Positions 56,307-64,000 of a DNA stretch of 64,000 bases are shown here, one piece after another (position 1 is the first letter of the stretch; the number at the start of each line of letters is the position of its first letter). The stretch covers positions 414,277-478,276 of the forward strand of contig NZ_LMKO01000012.1 of assembly GCF_001421705.1 (NCBI RefSeq), written 5' to 3'. The translations under genes and the position numbers were made by a program. Source of the DNA: Xylophilus sp. Leaf220 (lineage in GTDB: Bacteria; Pseudomonadota; Gammaproteobacteria; Burkholderiales; Burkholderiaceae_C). The notes below the pieces were generated by a model. The model was not told where the DNA came from. It ran no database searches and was given only the letters and a program-made list of their open reading frames with translations.

Positions 56307-57227
56307 CTAGGGCCCCGGCGCCAGTTCGTCCACGAAGCGCTGCGCCGCCGCCGGCAACGCGTCGAAGCGCACCGCGTACAGGTCGAGCGCGCGCGCGGCC
56401 CAGGCATCGGTCAGCCGCAGCGCGGCGAGCCGCCGGCCGACGCCCATCGCCTTGAAGGCACCCACGGGCATCACGCCGAGGCCCAGGCCGCACTCGACCA
56501 TCCGGCACATCGCGCTCAGGCTGTCCACCTCGATCCGGCGGCCGGGCGTGCGCTGCGCGGCGCGGGCCTCGCGGTCGAGCGCCTGCTGCACCGTGCTGCT
56601 GTCGCGCAGGCCGATCTGCGGCTCGCCCAGCGCATCCGCATAGGCCACCGCCCGGCTGCCCGCCAGCGGATGCCCGCGCGGCACCACCAGCACCAGGCGT
56701 TCGGTCCGGTACCGGCGCGATTCGAGTCCGGCCACGCCGTCGCTCGGGCCGCAGATGCCCAGCTCCACCTCACCCTCGCGGACCGCCTGCGCCACCGCAC
56801 GGCTGGCGCCCTGGCGCACGTCGATCCTGATGTCGGCATGGCGGCGCATGAAGGCGGCGATGTCGGCCGGCAGGTACTGCTCCATCGCCGAAGCGCTCGC
56901 GCAGAGCCGCACCTGCCCGCGCACGCCGGCCGCCACGTCGCCCAGGTCGGCCCGCAGCCGCTCCACCTCGCCCAGCAGCGTCTGCACATGGCCCAGCACC
57001 AGTTCGCCGACCGGCGTGGGCCGCACGCCGCGGGCGTGCCGCAGCAGCAGCGGCGCGCCGGCCAGCGCCTCCAGCTCGGCGATGCGCTTGCTGATCGCCG
57101 ACGCCGCCAGCTGGCCCCGCGCGCCGGCACGGGCGATGCTGCCGCTCTCGCATACGAGCGCGAAGAGGTCGAGGGTCGCCAGGTCGAGCTGGCGCAGGAA
57201 AGTGCGGGGCGAAGGCAAGGTGGGCAT
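56307..57227 (-). CDS. LysR-family transcriptional regulator
   Basis: 306 aa. HTH: LRQLDLATLDLFALVCESGSIARAGARGQLAASAISKRIAELEALAGAPLLLRHARGVRPTPVG, which uses the ASAISKRI recognition helix of an LTTR subgroup. Effector domain about 95-300. Divergent from the OPRT-like/carbamoylase genes; a 29-bp dyad lies in the shared promoter region. Confidence 0.92.
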   Translation of the reverse strand: MPTLPSPRTFLRQLDLATLDLFALVCESGSIARAGARGQLAASAISKRIAELEALAGAPLLLRHARGVRPTPVGELVLGHVQTLLGEVERLRADLGDVAAGVRGQVRLCASASAMEQYLPADIAAFMRRHADIRIDVRQGASRAVAQAVREGEVELGICGPSDGVAGLESRRYRTERLVLVVPRGHPLAGSRAVAYADALGEPQIGLRDSSTVQQALDREARAAQRTPGRRIEVDSLSAMCRMVECGLGLGVMPVGAFKAMGVGRRLAALRLTDAWAARALDLYAVRFDALPAAAQRFVDELAPGP

Positions 57228-57252
57228 GGTGCGTGCATCGTAGCCGCCACCG

Positions 57253-57281
57253 GCGAGCCATCGCGGATGGGAACGGCTCGC
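57253..57281. promoter_or_regulatory. Dyad between LysR gene and OPRT-like gene
   Basis: GCGAGCC-N15-GGCTCGC (57253-57259 with 57275-57281), 26 bp upstream of the LysR start and 77 bp before the PRTase gene. Candidate LysR binding region; no T-N11-A match was sought beyond this. Confidence 0.45.
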
Positions 57282-57357
57282 GCCGATTTGCGCGCTTCTC
57301 GGCAGCGCCCGGTCTCCCTAGCATCCGCTCCTTTCCTGCCCACACCTGGACCTGCGC

Positions 57358-58029
57358 ATGCTCGTTTCCCCTCTCGATGCCGCCCGCGTCGCCCGCTCGC
57401 TGGTCGTCCTGGGCGCCGTGCGCGTGGCCGATGCCACGCCCTTCTTCTACACCTCGGGCTGGGCCAGCCCGGTGTATGTCGATGCGCGGGTGCTGATGTC
57501 GAGCGTCGCCCTGCGCACCGAGGTGATGGACATCGCGGCCCGTACCGTCGCGCCGCACGTCGCGGCGTCGGGCATCAACGCCGTCGTGGGTGCGGAGAGC
57601 GCGGGCATCGCCTTCGCGGCGTGGCTGGCGGAGCGGCTGGGGTTGCCGCTGCTCTACCTGCGCAAGCGCCCCATCGGCTGGGGCATCACCGCGCAGCTCG
57701 AAGGCCGGCTGCCCGCCGACGCACGGGTGCTGCTGGTGGACGACGTGACCACCGACGGCCGTTCCAAAAGCGGCGCCGCCGCGGCCCTGCGGCAGGCCGG
57801 TACCGCGGTGGACGACGCGCTGGTCTTGCTCGACTACGCGCTCTACCCCGCCTCGGCCGCGGCGGCCGACACGGCGGTACTGCGGCTGCATGCGCTCTCG
57901 ACCTGGCCGGATCTGCATGCGGCTCTGCTGGAGGACGGGCGGCTTGCCGCCGCGCAGAAAGCCGTGCTGGCCGACTTCAGCGCGGCGCCGGTGCGGTGGT
58001 CGGTGGCGCACGGAGGTATCGGAGCATGA
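57358..58029 (+). CDS. Orotate-phosphoribosyltransferase-like PRTase
   Basis: 223 aa type I phosphoribosyltransferase. The PRPP motif RVLLVDDVTTDGRSKSGAA is clear, and the N-terminal PFFYTSGWASPVYVDARVLMSS matches the OPRT substrate hood. The catalytic loop is unlike true PyrE: RKRPIGWGITAQLEG replaces the K-x-K-x-H-G segment. A related base rather than orotate is possible. Its stop overlaps the start of a carbamoylase gene (ATGA). Confidence 0.82.
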   Translation: MLVSPLDAARVARSLVVLGAVRVADATPFFYTSGWASPVYVDARVLMSSVALRTEVMDIAARTVAPHVAASGINAVVGAESAGIAFAAWLAERLGLPLLYLRKRPIGWGITAQLEGRLPADARVLLVDDVTTDGRSKSGAAAALRQAGTAVDDALVLLDYALYPASAAAADTAVLRLHALSTWPDLHAALLEDGRLAAAQKAVLADFSAAPVRWSVAHGGIGA

Positions 58030-59396
58030 GCGCGCCGACGACCTACGTGGCCGAGCCGCTCGCCGCGTCCGCCGCGGACGCAGCCGCCGTTCCTCGTGCC
58101 GCAGGCCCGGCGGCGCCGTCGGCGCCGGCTCCGCTCGACCTCGCGCCGCATCGCGACCGGGCCGCCGCCCTGCTGCGGGACGTCGCCGACGCCACCCACG
58201 ACGGCACCGGCATCACCCGCGAGAGCTACGGCGAGGGCGAAGAGCGCGCGCTGGGCATCCTGGAGCGCCACGCCGCGGCACTGGGTTTCACCTGCTCGCG
58301 CGACCGGGCGCAGAACCTCTGGATGCGGCTGGCGGACGACACGCGGACCGATCCCGCAGTGGTGATCGGATCGCATGCCGATTCGGTGCCGCGCGGCGGC
58401 AACTACGACGGGCTGGCGGGCATCGTGGCCGGCATGCTGGTGCTGGCCGCCCTGCGCGGACGCCACGCCGATGCGCCTCCGGTCCGGGTGCTGGCCCTGC
58501 GCGGCGAAGAGAGCGCCTGGTACGGCAAGGCCTACATCGGATCGCTGTCCTTGCTGGGCCGGCTGCCGGCCGATGCGCTGGCCCTGCCCCACCGCAGCGG
58601 CCACGGCACGCTGGGCGAGGCGATGGCGCGGTGCGGCGCCGACGTGGCGGCGATCCGGCGCGGCGAGCCGCTGCTGGACGGCCGCGCCGTCGCGGCCTAC
58701 CTGGAGCTGCACATCGAGCAGGGGCCGGTGATGGTGGCGCGCGGCTGGCCCGCGACGGCCGTCACCGGCATCCGCGGCAACGTGCGCCACAACGCCATCC
58801 GCTGCCTGGGCGAGACCGGCCATTCCGGCGCGGTGCCGCGCTGGCTGCGCAAGGACGCGCTGCTGGCGGTGGCCGAGCTGCTGTCCCGGATGGACGAGCA
58901 CTGGCGGGTGTTGCTGCAGATGGGCATGGACCTGGTGATGACCACCGGCATCTGCAGCACGCCGGCCGCGTCGCAGGCGGTGTCGGTCATTCCGGGCGAG
59001 GTGCAGTTCAGCTTCGAGGCACGCAGCCAGGACAGCGGCACGCTCGAACGCTTCTACGCCCTGATGCGCGACGAATGCGCCGCCATCGCCGCCGCGCGGG
59101 GCGTCGTATTCGAGTTCGACGCCCGGCTGGTCACCGCGCCCGCCACGATGGACGCCTTCTGGACCGACCGGCTGGCCGGCTCGGCCGCGGCGCAGGGTGG
59201 CCCGGCGCTCGAACGTATGGCCAGCGGCGCGGGGCACGACGCGGCGGTGTTCGCCAATGCCGGCATCCCGTCGGCGATGGTGTTCGTGCGCAACGCCCAC
59301 GGTTCCCACAATCCGTACGAGGCGATGGACCTGGACGACTTCATGCTGGCGGCAGGCGTGCTGGCCGGCGCGTTGCCGGTGCAACCGGCCGGATAA
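58026..59396 (+). CDS. Zn-dependent hydantoinase/carbamoylase (M20 family)
   Basis: 456 aa M20/HyuC-type amidohydrolase. Metal ligands in VIGSHADSVPRGGNYDGLAG, ALRGEES and AAYLELHIEQGPVMVARGWPATAVTGIRG, plus the C-terminal NAHGSHNPYEAMDLDD. These match N-carbamoyl-amino-acid, allantoate and beta-ureidopropionase enzymes. The N-terminal ~40 residues are a low-complexity Ala/Pro extension. The partnership with a PRTase suggests pyrimidine- or purine-derived ureido substrates; inferred. Confidence 0.88.
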   Translation: MSAPTTYVAEPLAASAADAAAVPRAAGPAAPSAPAPLDLAPHRDRAAALLRDVADATHDGTGITRESYGEGEERALGILERHAAALGFTCSRDRAQNLWMRLADDTRTDPAVVIGSHADSVPRGGNYDGLAGIVAGMLVLAALRGRHADAPPVRVLALRGEESAWYGKAYIGSLSLLGRLPADALALPHRSGHGTLGEAMARCGADVAAIRRGEPLLDGRAVAAYLELHIEQGPVMVARGWPATAVTGIRGNVRHNAIRCLGETGHSGAVPRWLRKDALLAVAELLSRMDEHWRVLLQMGMDLVMTTGICSTPAASQAVSVIPGEVQFSFEARSQDSGTLERFYALMRDECAAIAAARGVVFEFDARLVTAPATMDAFWTDRLAGSAAAQGGPALERMASGAGHDAAVFANAGIPSAMVFVRNAHGSHNPYEAMDLDDFMLAAGVLAGALPVQPAG

Positions 59397-59483
59397 ATGC
59401 GCGGGTGGCCGCGCGGCCCGGCGCCCATGCTGGTGCCTGCGGCGCACCACTTCGCAGCACCAAATCCCAATCGAGGGCACAAA

Positions 59484-59524
59484 GCTTGCATACAAGCAGG
59501 CATGCGAAATGCTTGTGTACAGGC
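59484..59524 (+). promoter_or_regulatory. Two tandem GntR-type operators
   Basis: GCTTG-CATA-CAAGC (59484-59497) and GCTTG-TGTA-CAGGC (59511-59524) are two matched near-palindromes with centres 27 bp apart. The second abuts the ATG of the GntR gene, which would allow autorepression of the whole transporter operon. Confidence 0.7.
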
Positions 59525-60298
59525 ATGGCCGCTTCTTCCGCCGACATCAGCACCCGCATCATCGAAGCCGTGATGGCGCAGAAGCTCGCGCCCGGCACCC
59601 GCCTCGGCGAGCAGCAGCTGGCGATCCTGTTCAACTGCAGCCGCACCATCGTGCGCGAGGCCCTGACCCGGCTCGCCACCCGCGGCATCGTGACCGTCAC
59701 CGCGCGGCGCGGCTGGTTCGTGGTCGAGCCTTCGGAGGCCGAGGCGCGCGAGGCCTTCGCGGCGCGCCGGGTGATCGAGCTGGGGCTGATCCGCCAGATG
59801 CCGCCGCTGGGAAAGCACGCCTTGAAGCAGCTCAAGCTGCACCTGCAGCGCGAGAAGGCCGCGGTCCGCGGCAGCGACGTCGGCGCCCGCAGCTTCCTGC
59901 TCGGCGACTTCCATGTCTGCCTGGCCGAGTGCCTGGGCAACCACCTGCTGGCCGACACGCTGCGCGACTTCACCGCGCGCACCACCCTGATCGCGATGCT
60001 CTACCAGTCTTCGCACGACGCCGCGCAGTCCTGCGAGGACCATGTCCGCATCGTCGCCGCGCTGGAGGCAGGCGACACCGCCTTGGCCGAGCGTCTGATG
60101 TCCGACCACATCGGCACGGTGCAGGACGCCCTGCGGCTGCAGCCGGCGGCCGAGGTCGACGCGCTGAGCCAGCTGCGCGACGCGCTCGCCCCGATGGCCG
60201 ACAGCGCCCGCGGCGCGCCCCGATCCGCCGCGGCGCCGGCGGCGACCGGCCCCCACGAATCCCCCGACTCTTCCACCTACCTAGGAGCCTTGCTATGA
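59525..60298 (+). CDS. GntR-family regulator (FadR/FCD subgroup)
   Basis: 257 aa. N-terminal winged helix (IIEAVMAQKLAPGTRLGEQQLAILFNCSRTIVREALTRLATRGIVTVTARRGWFVVEP) and an FCD ligand-binding domain with the metal-type His/Asp pattern (DFHVCLAECLGNHLLADTL, SCEDHVRIVAALEAGDTALAERLMSDHIG). Pro/Ala-rich tail (about 225-257). Its stop overlaps the binding-protein start (ATGA), so it heads the ABC operon it likely controls. Confidence 0.9.
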   Translation: MAASSADISTRIIEAVMAQKLAPGTRLGEQQLAILFNCSRTIVREALTRLATRGIVTVTARRGWFVVEPSEAEAREAFAARRVIELGLIRQMPPLGKHALKQLKLHLQREKAAVRGSDVGARSFLLGDFHVCLAECLGNHLLADTLRDFTARTTLIAMLYQSSHDAAQSCEDHVRIVAALEAGDTALAERLMSDHIGTVQDALRLQPAAEVDALSQLRDALAPMADSARGAPRSAAAPAATGPHESPDSSTYLGALL

Positions 60299-61089
60299 CC
60301 CCCATTTCCCGTCGCCTCGCCATGGGCCTGCTCGCCCTCGCCTCGCTGGCCGCCACCGGCGCACAGGCCCAGGAGGCCCTCGACACGATCATGAAGTCGA
60401 AGTCGATCAAGATCGCCATCCCGACCGACTACCCGCCCTACGGCTTCGTCGGCACCGACCTGCAGCCGCAGGGCCTCGACGTGGACATGGCCAAGCTGAT
60501 CGCCGCCAAGCTGGGCGCGAAGGTCGAACTGGTGCCGGTCACCAGCGCCAACCGGGTGCCGTACCTGCAGACGCGCAAGGCCGACCTGGTGATCTCGACG
60601 CTGGGCAAGAACGCCGAGCGCGAGAAGGTGATCGACTTCACCTCCGCCTACTCGCCGTTCTTCCAGGCCGTGTTCGCACCGAAGACCCTGCAGATCAAGA
60701 GCTTCGCCGACCTGGCCGGCAAGTCGGTCGCGGTGACCCGCGGCGCGATGGAAGACCAGGAGCTGGCCAAGGTGATCCCCGCCACCGGCGTGGACGTCAA
60801 GCGCTTCGAGGACAACAACGCCACCATCGCCGCCTTCGTCGCCGGCCAGACCCAGGTGGTCGCCACCAGCGCCTCGGTCGCCGGCAACATGATGGCCAAG
60901 AATCCGCAGGTCAACGCCGAGTACAAGCTCCTGCTGAAAGACAGCCCCAACTTCATCGGCGTGGCCAAGGGCGAGGACAAGCTGCGCCTGAAGGTCAACG
61001 AGATCATCGCCGAGGCCAAGGCGAGCGGCGACATCGACAAGATGGCCAACAAATGGCTCGGCCGCCCGGCCGGCGACCTGCCGCAGTAA
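60295..61089 (+). CDS. Polar amino-acid-type ABC transporter substrate-binding protein
   Basis: 264 aa, family 3 (HisJ/GlnH) periplasmic receptor. Signal peptide (residues 1-25, GAQAQ). Mature start IKIAIPTDYPPYGFVGTDLQPQGLDVDMAKLIAAKLGAKVELVPVTSANRVPYLQTRKADLVISTLG is diagnostic. The ligand may be an amino acid or ureido compound, given the upstream carbamoylase. Translationally coupled to gntR. Confidence 0.93.
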   Translation: MTPISRRLAMGLLALASLAATGAQAQEALDTIMKSKSIKIAIPTDYPPYGFVGTDLQPQGLDVDMAKLIAAKLGAKVELVPVTSANRVPYLQTRKADLVISTLGKNAEREKVIDFTSAYSPFFQAVFAPKTLQIKSFADLAGKSVAVTRGAMEDQELAKVIPATGVDVKRFEDNNATIAAFVAGQTQVVATSASVAGNMMAKNPQVNAEYKLLLKDSPNFIGVAKGEDKLRLKVNEIIAEAKASGDIDKMANKWLGRPAGDLPQ

Positions 61090-61132
61090 GCAGCTCCGCG
61101 GCTGATCATTTCACCCATACGACGGACGGCCC

Positions 61133-61795
61133 ATGCGCATCCAGCTCGACTTTCCCGCGGTACTGGCCGAATGGCCGCTGCTGCTGCACGGCCTCTACTG
61201 GACGGTGGGCCTGACGGCCGTCGCCACGGTCGTCGGCATGGCCCTCGGCATCGCCTTCGCCTGGGCGCGGGCCCACGGGCAGGCCTGGTTGCGCTGGGTG
61301 GTGGGCACCTACGTGGAGCTGATCCGCAACACGCCCTTCATCGTGCAGCTGTTCTTCGTCTTCTTCGGCCTGCCGGCCGCGGGGGTGAAGCTTTCGCCCG
61401 AGACGGCGTCGGTGATCGCGATGGTGGTGAACCTGTCGGCCTACGCCACAGAGATCATCCGGGCCGGCATCGAAGCCACCCCGCGCGGCCAGGTCGAGGC
61501 GGCCCAGAGCCTGGCCATGGGCCGGCTGCAGATCTTCACCCGGGTGGTGCTGCCGCCCGCGCTCGCCAAGGTCTGGCCGGCGATGACCAGCCAGATCGTG
61601 ATCGTGATGCTGGGATCGGCCGTGTGCGGCCAGATCTCGACACCCGAGCTGAGCTATGCGGCCAACCTGATCCAGAGCCGCAACTTCCGCGCGTTCGAGG
61701 CCTTCATCGTCGCGACCGGCCTGTACCTGCTGCTGTCGATCGCGCTGCGGCGGCTGCTGCAGTGGGCCGGCCCGCGTTTCATCTTCGGCCGCTAG
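61133..61795 (+). CDS. Amino-acid ABC transporter permease (HisM-type)
   Basis: 220 aa. Five-helix His/Glu/Gln permease. Starts MRIQLDFPAVLAEWPLLLHGLYWTVGLTAVATVVGMALGIAFA; ELIRNTPFIVQLFFVFFGLPAAG and the coupling loop EAAQSLAMGRLQIFTRVVLPPALAKVWP. 43 bp after the receptor gene and 9 bp before the second permease. Confidence 0.93.
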   Translation: MRIQLDFPAVLAEWPLLLHGLYWTVGLTAVATVVGMALGIAFAWARAHGQAWLRWVVGTYVELIRNTPFIVQLFFVFFGLPAAGVKLSPETASVIAMVVNLSAYATEIIRAGIEATPRGQVEAAQSLAMGRLQIFTRVVLPPALAKVWPAMTSQIVIVMLGSAVCGQISTPELSYAANLIQSRNFRAFEAFIVATGLYLLLSIALRRLLQWAGPRFIFGR

Positions 61796-61804
61796 GAGCC
61801 CGGC

Positions 61805-62458
61805 ATGGTCGAATTCACCCTTTGGGACATCCTGCGCAACCTGCTGCTGGCGGCGCGCTGGACGATCGCCCTGTCACTGATCGCCTTCGTCGGCGGCGGC
61901 ATCGTCGGCATGGCGCTGCTGGTGCTGCGGCTTGGGCGCGGCAAGATCGCCGGGCAATTCGTCGCCGGCTACGTGCAGCTCTTCCAGGGTACGCCGCTGC
62001 TGATGCAGCTGTTCCTCGCGTACTTCGGCGTGGCGCTGCTGGGCATCGACACCTCGGCCTGGTTTTCTGCCGCGCTGGCGCTCACCCTCTACTCCAGCGC
62101 CTTCCTCACCGAAATCTGGCGCGGCTGCGTGGCCGCGGTGCCGCGCGGCCAGTGGGAGGCCTCGGGCAGCTTGGCGCTGAGCTTCGCCGAGCAGCTGCGC
62201 CATGTGGTGCTGCCGCAGGCGACGCGCCTGGCGATCGCGCCGACCGTCGGTTTCCTGGTGCAGGTGGTCAAGGGAACCGCCCTGGCCTCGGTGATCGGCT
62301 TCATCGAGCTGACCAAGGCCGGCAGCATGATCTCCAACGCCACCTTCAAGCCCTTCGTCGTCTACAGCTGCCTGGCGCTGATGTACTTCGCGCTGTGCTT
62401 CCCGATCAGCCTCTTCGCCAAGTCCCTCGAAAGGAAACTCCATGCAGACCGCCGTTGA
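61805..62458 (+). CDS. Amino-acid ABC transporter permease (second subunit)
   Basis: 217 aa. Starts MVEFTLWDILRNLLLAARWTIALSLIAFVGGGIVGMALLVLRLG, then LFQGTPLLMQLFLAYFGVALLGID and coupling loop EASGSLALSFAEQLRHVVLPQATRLAIAP. Together with the first permease forms the heterodimeric channel. Its end overlaps the ATPase gene by 17 bp. Confidence 0.93.
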   Translation: MVEFTLWDILRNLLLAARWTIALSLIAFVGGGIVGMALLVLRLGRGKIAGQFVAGYVQLFQGTPLLMQLFLAYFGVALLGIDTSAWFSAALALTLYSSAFLTEIWRGCVAAVPRGQWEASGSLALSFAEQLRHVVLPQATRLAIAPTVGFLVQVVKGTALASVIGFIELTKAGSMISNATFKPFVVYSCLALMYFALCFPISLFAKSLERKLHADRR

Positions 62459-63224
62459 ACCCGTAGCCTTGGCGCCGGCCGTGCCGGGCGCACCCATTGT
62501 GCAGATCACGGGGCTGCGCAAGTCCTACGGCAGCAACGAGGTGCTCAAGGGTATCGACCTCAAGGTGGCGCGCGGCGAGGTGATCGCCATCATCGGCAAG
62601 AGCGGCTCGGGCAAGAGCACCCTGCTGCGCTGCATCAACGGGCTGGAGGTGTTCCAGGAGGGCGCCCTGACCGTCGACGGCAAGCCGCTGATCTACGACA
62701 GCGCCATGGCGATGCGCGAGCTTCGCCAGCGCGTCGGCATGATCTTCCAGAGCTTCAATCTTTTCCCGCACCTCTCGGTGGGCCGCAACGTGATGCTGGC
62801 GCCCACCCTGGTCAAGAAGAAATCCCAGGCCGACGCCACCGCGCATGCCAAGAAGCTGCTGGAGCGGGTGGGCCTGGCCGAGAAGTTCGACGCGCGGCCC
62901 GAGCAGCTCTCCGGCGGCCAGCAGCAGCGGGTGGCCATCGCCCGCGCGCTGGCGATGGAGCCGGCCGTGCTGCTATGCGACGAGATCACGTCGGCGCTGG
63001 ACCCGGAACTGGTCGGCGAGGTGTTGCGGGTGGTCGAGTCGCTGGCGCTCGAAGGCATGACGCTGCTGATGGTGACCCACGAAATGAACTTCGCCCGCAA
63101 GGTGGCGGACCGGGTCATCTTCATGCACCAGGGCCGGGTGCATGAATCGGGCCCGCCGGCGGCGGTGTTCGGCAGCCCGCAAACGGCCGAGTTGAAGCAG
63201 TTCCTGTCGTCGCTGCACGACTGA
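62442..63224 (+). CDS. Amino-acid ABC transporter ATP-binding protein
   Basis: 260 aa GlnQ/HisP-type ATPase. Walker A GKSGSGKSTLLRCINGLE, Q-loop FQSFNLFPHLS, signature LSGGQQQRVAIARALAMEP, Walker B VLLCDEITSALDPEL, switch His VTHEMNFARKVADRV. An ~18-residue Ala/Pro tail precedes the domain. Last gene of the operon. Confidence 0.95.
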   Translation: MQTAVEPVALAPAVPGAPIVQITGLRKSYGSNEVLKGIDLKVARGEVIAIIGKSGSGKSTLLRCINGLEVFQEGALTVDGKPLIYDSAMAMRELRQRVGMIFQSFNLFPHLSVGRNVMLAPTLVKKKSQADATAHAKKLLERVGLAEKFDARPEQLSGGQQQRVAIARALAMEPAVLLCDEITSALDPELVGEVLRVVESLALEGMTLLMVTHEMNFARKVADRVIFMHQGRVHESGPPAAVFGSPQTAELKQFLSSLHD

Positions 63225-63264
63225 GCCCGGGCGGGGTGGGAGGATCGCCGCTTCCCGTGGTCCG

Positions 63265-63471
63265 CATCACCCGGCTGCCGTGGGCCGCGTGGCCTTCCGA
63301 GTCGGCGATCAGCGTCCTGACCTCCTTGGCGGCCGAGGCCGACCGCTGCGTGAGGCTGCGCACCGCCGACGCCACCACCGCGAAGCCCCTGCCCTTCGCG
63401 TTGGCGTGGGGCCCCTCGACTGCGGCGTCGAGCGCCAGGATGGTGGCGGTTCGCGCTGCTTCAAGAGCCTG
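63265..63471 (-). pseudogene. Remnant of a methyl-accepting chemotaxis protein
   Basis: Minus-strand frame encodes [48 protein letters not shown], the highly conserved signalling hairpin of chemoreceptors (usual form [25 protein letters not shown]). Only ~70 residues remain. The normally invariant NAAVEAARA is altered to DAAVEGPHA, and both flanks lose similarity. It lies between the ABC operon and a DUF1439 gene, partly overlapping the latter's upstream region. Interpreted as decay of a former mcp gene. Confidence 0.8.
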
Positions 63472-63509
63472 CGAAGGAACTGCAGGCAGGATGTAGCGGT
63501 CACACAGCG

Positions 63510-64000
63510 ATGTCTCCAGCCCTGCACACCTCGCCCCCGAGTCCTCGCCGTCGCAAAGTCCTGTCTGCAGTCCTAGGAGGACTTGCAGCCTCGGCATGGT
63601 CAGTCAGATCGAACGCCGGCTACAACATCTGGACCGGCACCTACACCGTCAGCCGGGACGAAGTGCAGGCGGGCATCGCCAAGCGGTTTCCGGTGGGACT
63701 GCGCTACATGGAGATGTTCGAGGTGAAGCTGACCTCGCCGCGCGTAGCCCTGCTGCCGCAGACCAACCGGCTGGCGGTGACGGTCGATGCAACGGTGCGC
63801 AACCCGCTGTTTTTGCCCACCCCGGTGCCGGGCGTGCTGGCGATCAGCAGCGGCCTCAAGTTCGACGCCGCCTCCCGCACCGTCCGGTTGCATGAACCGA
63901 CGGCCGAGCGCCTCGCGCTCCAGGGCCTGTCGGCCGACGACAGCCGCAACCTCCAGTCGCTCGGCGCCACCGTGGCACGCGAGTTGTTGCGGGACTATCC
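63510..64000 (+). CDS. DUF1439-like exported protein, partial at right edge
   Basis: 163 codons before the window ends. Basic N-region and signal peptide (PRRRKVLSAVLGGLAASAWS, about 13-32). Mature part YNIWTGTYTVSRDEVQAGIAKRFPVGLRYMEMFEVKLTSPRVALLPQTNRLAVTVDATVRNPLFLPTPVPGVLAISSGLKFDAASRTVRL fits the DUF1439 (YceB-like) periplasmic/outer-membrane lipid-binding-type proteins. No lipobox cysteine. ATG at 63510; a later Met is possible. Confidence 0.72.
   Translation, partial: MSPALHTSPPSPRRRKVLSAVLGGLAASAWSVRSNAGYNIWTGTYTVSRDEVQAGIAKRFPVGLRYMEMFEVKLTSPRVALLPQTNRLAVTVDATVRNPLFLPTPVPGVLAISSGLKFDAASRTVRLHEPTAERLALQGLSADDSRNLQSLGATVARELLRDY

Noticed and set aside
63596-63895. 99-codon plus-strand frame near the right end
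   Set aside because: Out of frame with the DUF1439-like gene, which has a signal peptide and family-like sequence in another frame.

Overview
The window is about 64 kb of very GC-rich, densely coding chromosome. Gene content and local order (sucA-sucB-lpdA-zapE, holC-pepA divergent from lptF-lptG, CysB of the beta-proteobacterial type, several Bug-type tricarboxylate-transporter binding proteins) point to Burkholderiales, most likely Comamonadaceae (Variovorax/Acidovorax/Xylophilus-like). I cannot name the genus. No rRNA, tRNA, insertion sequence, phage gene or CRISPR array is visible.

Layout. 1-6.7 kb: 2-oxoglutarate dehydrogenase operon (sucA, sucB, lpdA) with zapE running off the left edge, all minus strand. 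6.8-12.8 kb: a LivK-type binding protein with a clear terminator, then a housekeeping block (small conserved protein, holC, pepA; divergent lptF-lptG) with a CbiX-like gene coupled to lptG. 13-18 kb: cysB, a YbdL-type aminotransferase and the metNIQ methionine importer, i.e. sulfur metabolism. 18.3-27.9 kb: a metal-resistance island with cadR, an HMA-less P-type ATPase, a CzcI-like protein and a czcC/X/B/A efflux system. 28-34 kb: aspartoacylase-like hydrolase, Bug protein and divergent LysR; the dmeF/dmeR Co/Ni efflux pair; a CaiB/BaiF CoA-transferase; a 24-residue membrane peptide. 34-41.3 kb: scoAB divergent from a PAS-LuxR regulator and a haloacid dehalogenase, then DUF3014, a carboxymuconolactone-decarboxylase-like protein, a TetR regulator divergent from a metal-dependent hydrolase, and a thioesterase. 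41.4-47.7 kb: ETF-ubiquinone oxidoreductase, a RelB/YafQ toxin-antitoxin pair, a GST and a TRAP transporter. 47.8-56.3 kb: a stand-alone GcvH, a hybrid histidine kinase, an RluA-type synthase, an SDR, UspA, a 2OG-Fe dioxygenase divergent from NDH-2, another Bug protein and DUF2721. 56.3-63.2 kb: a LysR regulator divergent from an orotate-phosphoribosyltransferase-like/carbamoylase pair, followed by a GntR-controlled polar amino-acid-type ABC transporter. The right end holds a decayed chemoreceptor fragment and the start of a DUF1439 protein.

The most unusual feature is not a gene. A repeat of about 54 bp (hairpin followed by an exactly 17-bp GCTA-N9-TAGC palindrome) occurs eight times by eye. 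Read along the host gene, every copy has the same orientation. Five lie at the 3' ends of genes and three lie inside reading frames. One of these supplies the signal-peptide core of the extra Czc protein. Two further repeat types are present: a ~124-bp element with 18-bp terminal inverted repeats that sits beside the first family in both of its locations, and a ~90-bp REP-like element inside two operons.
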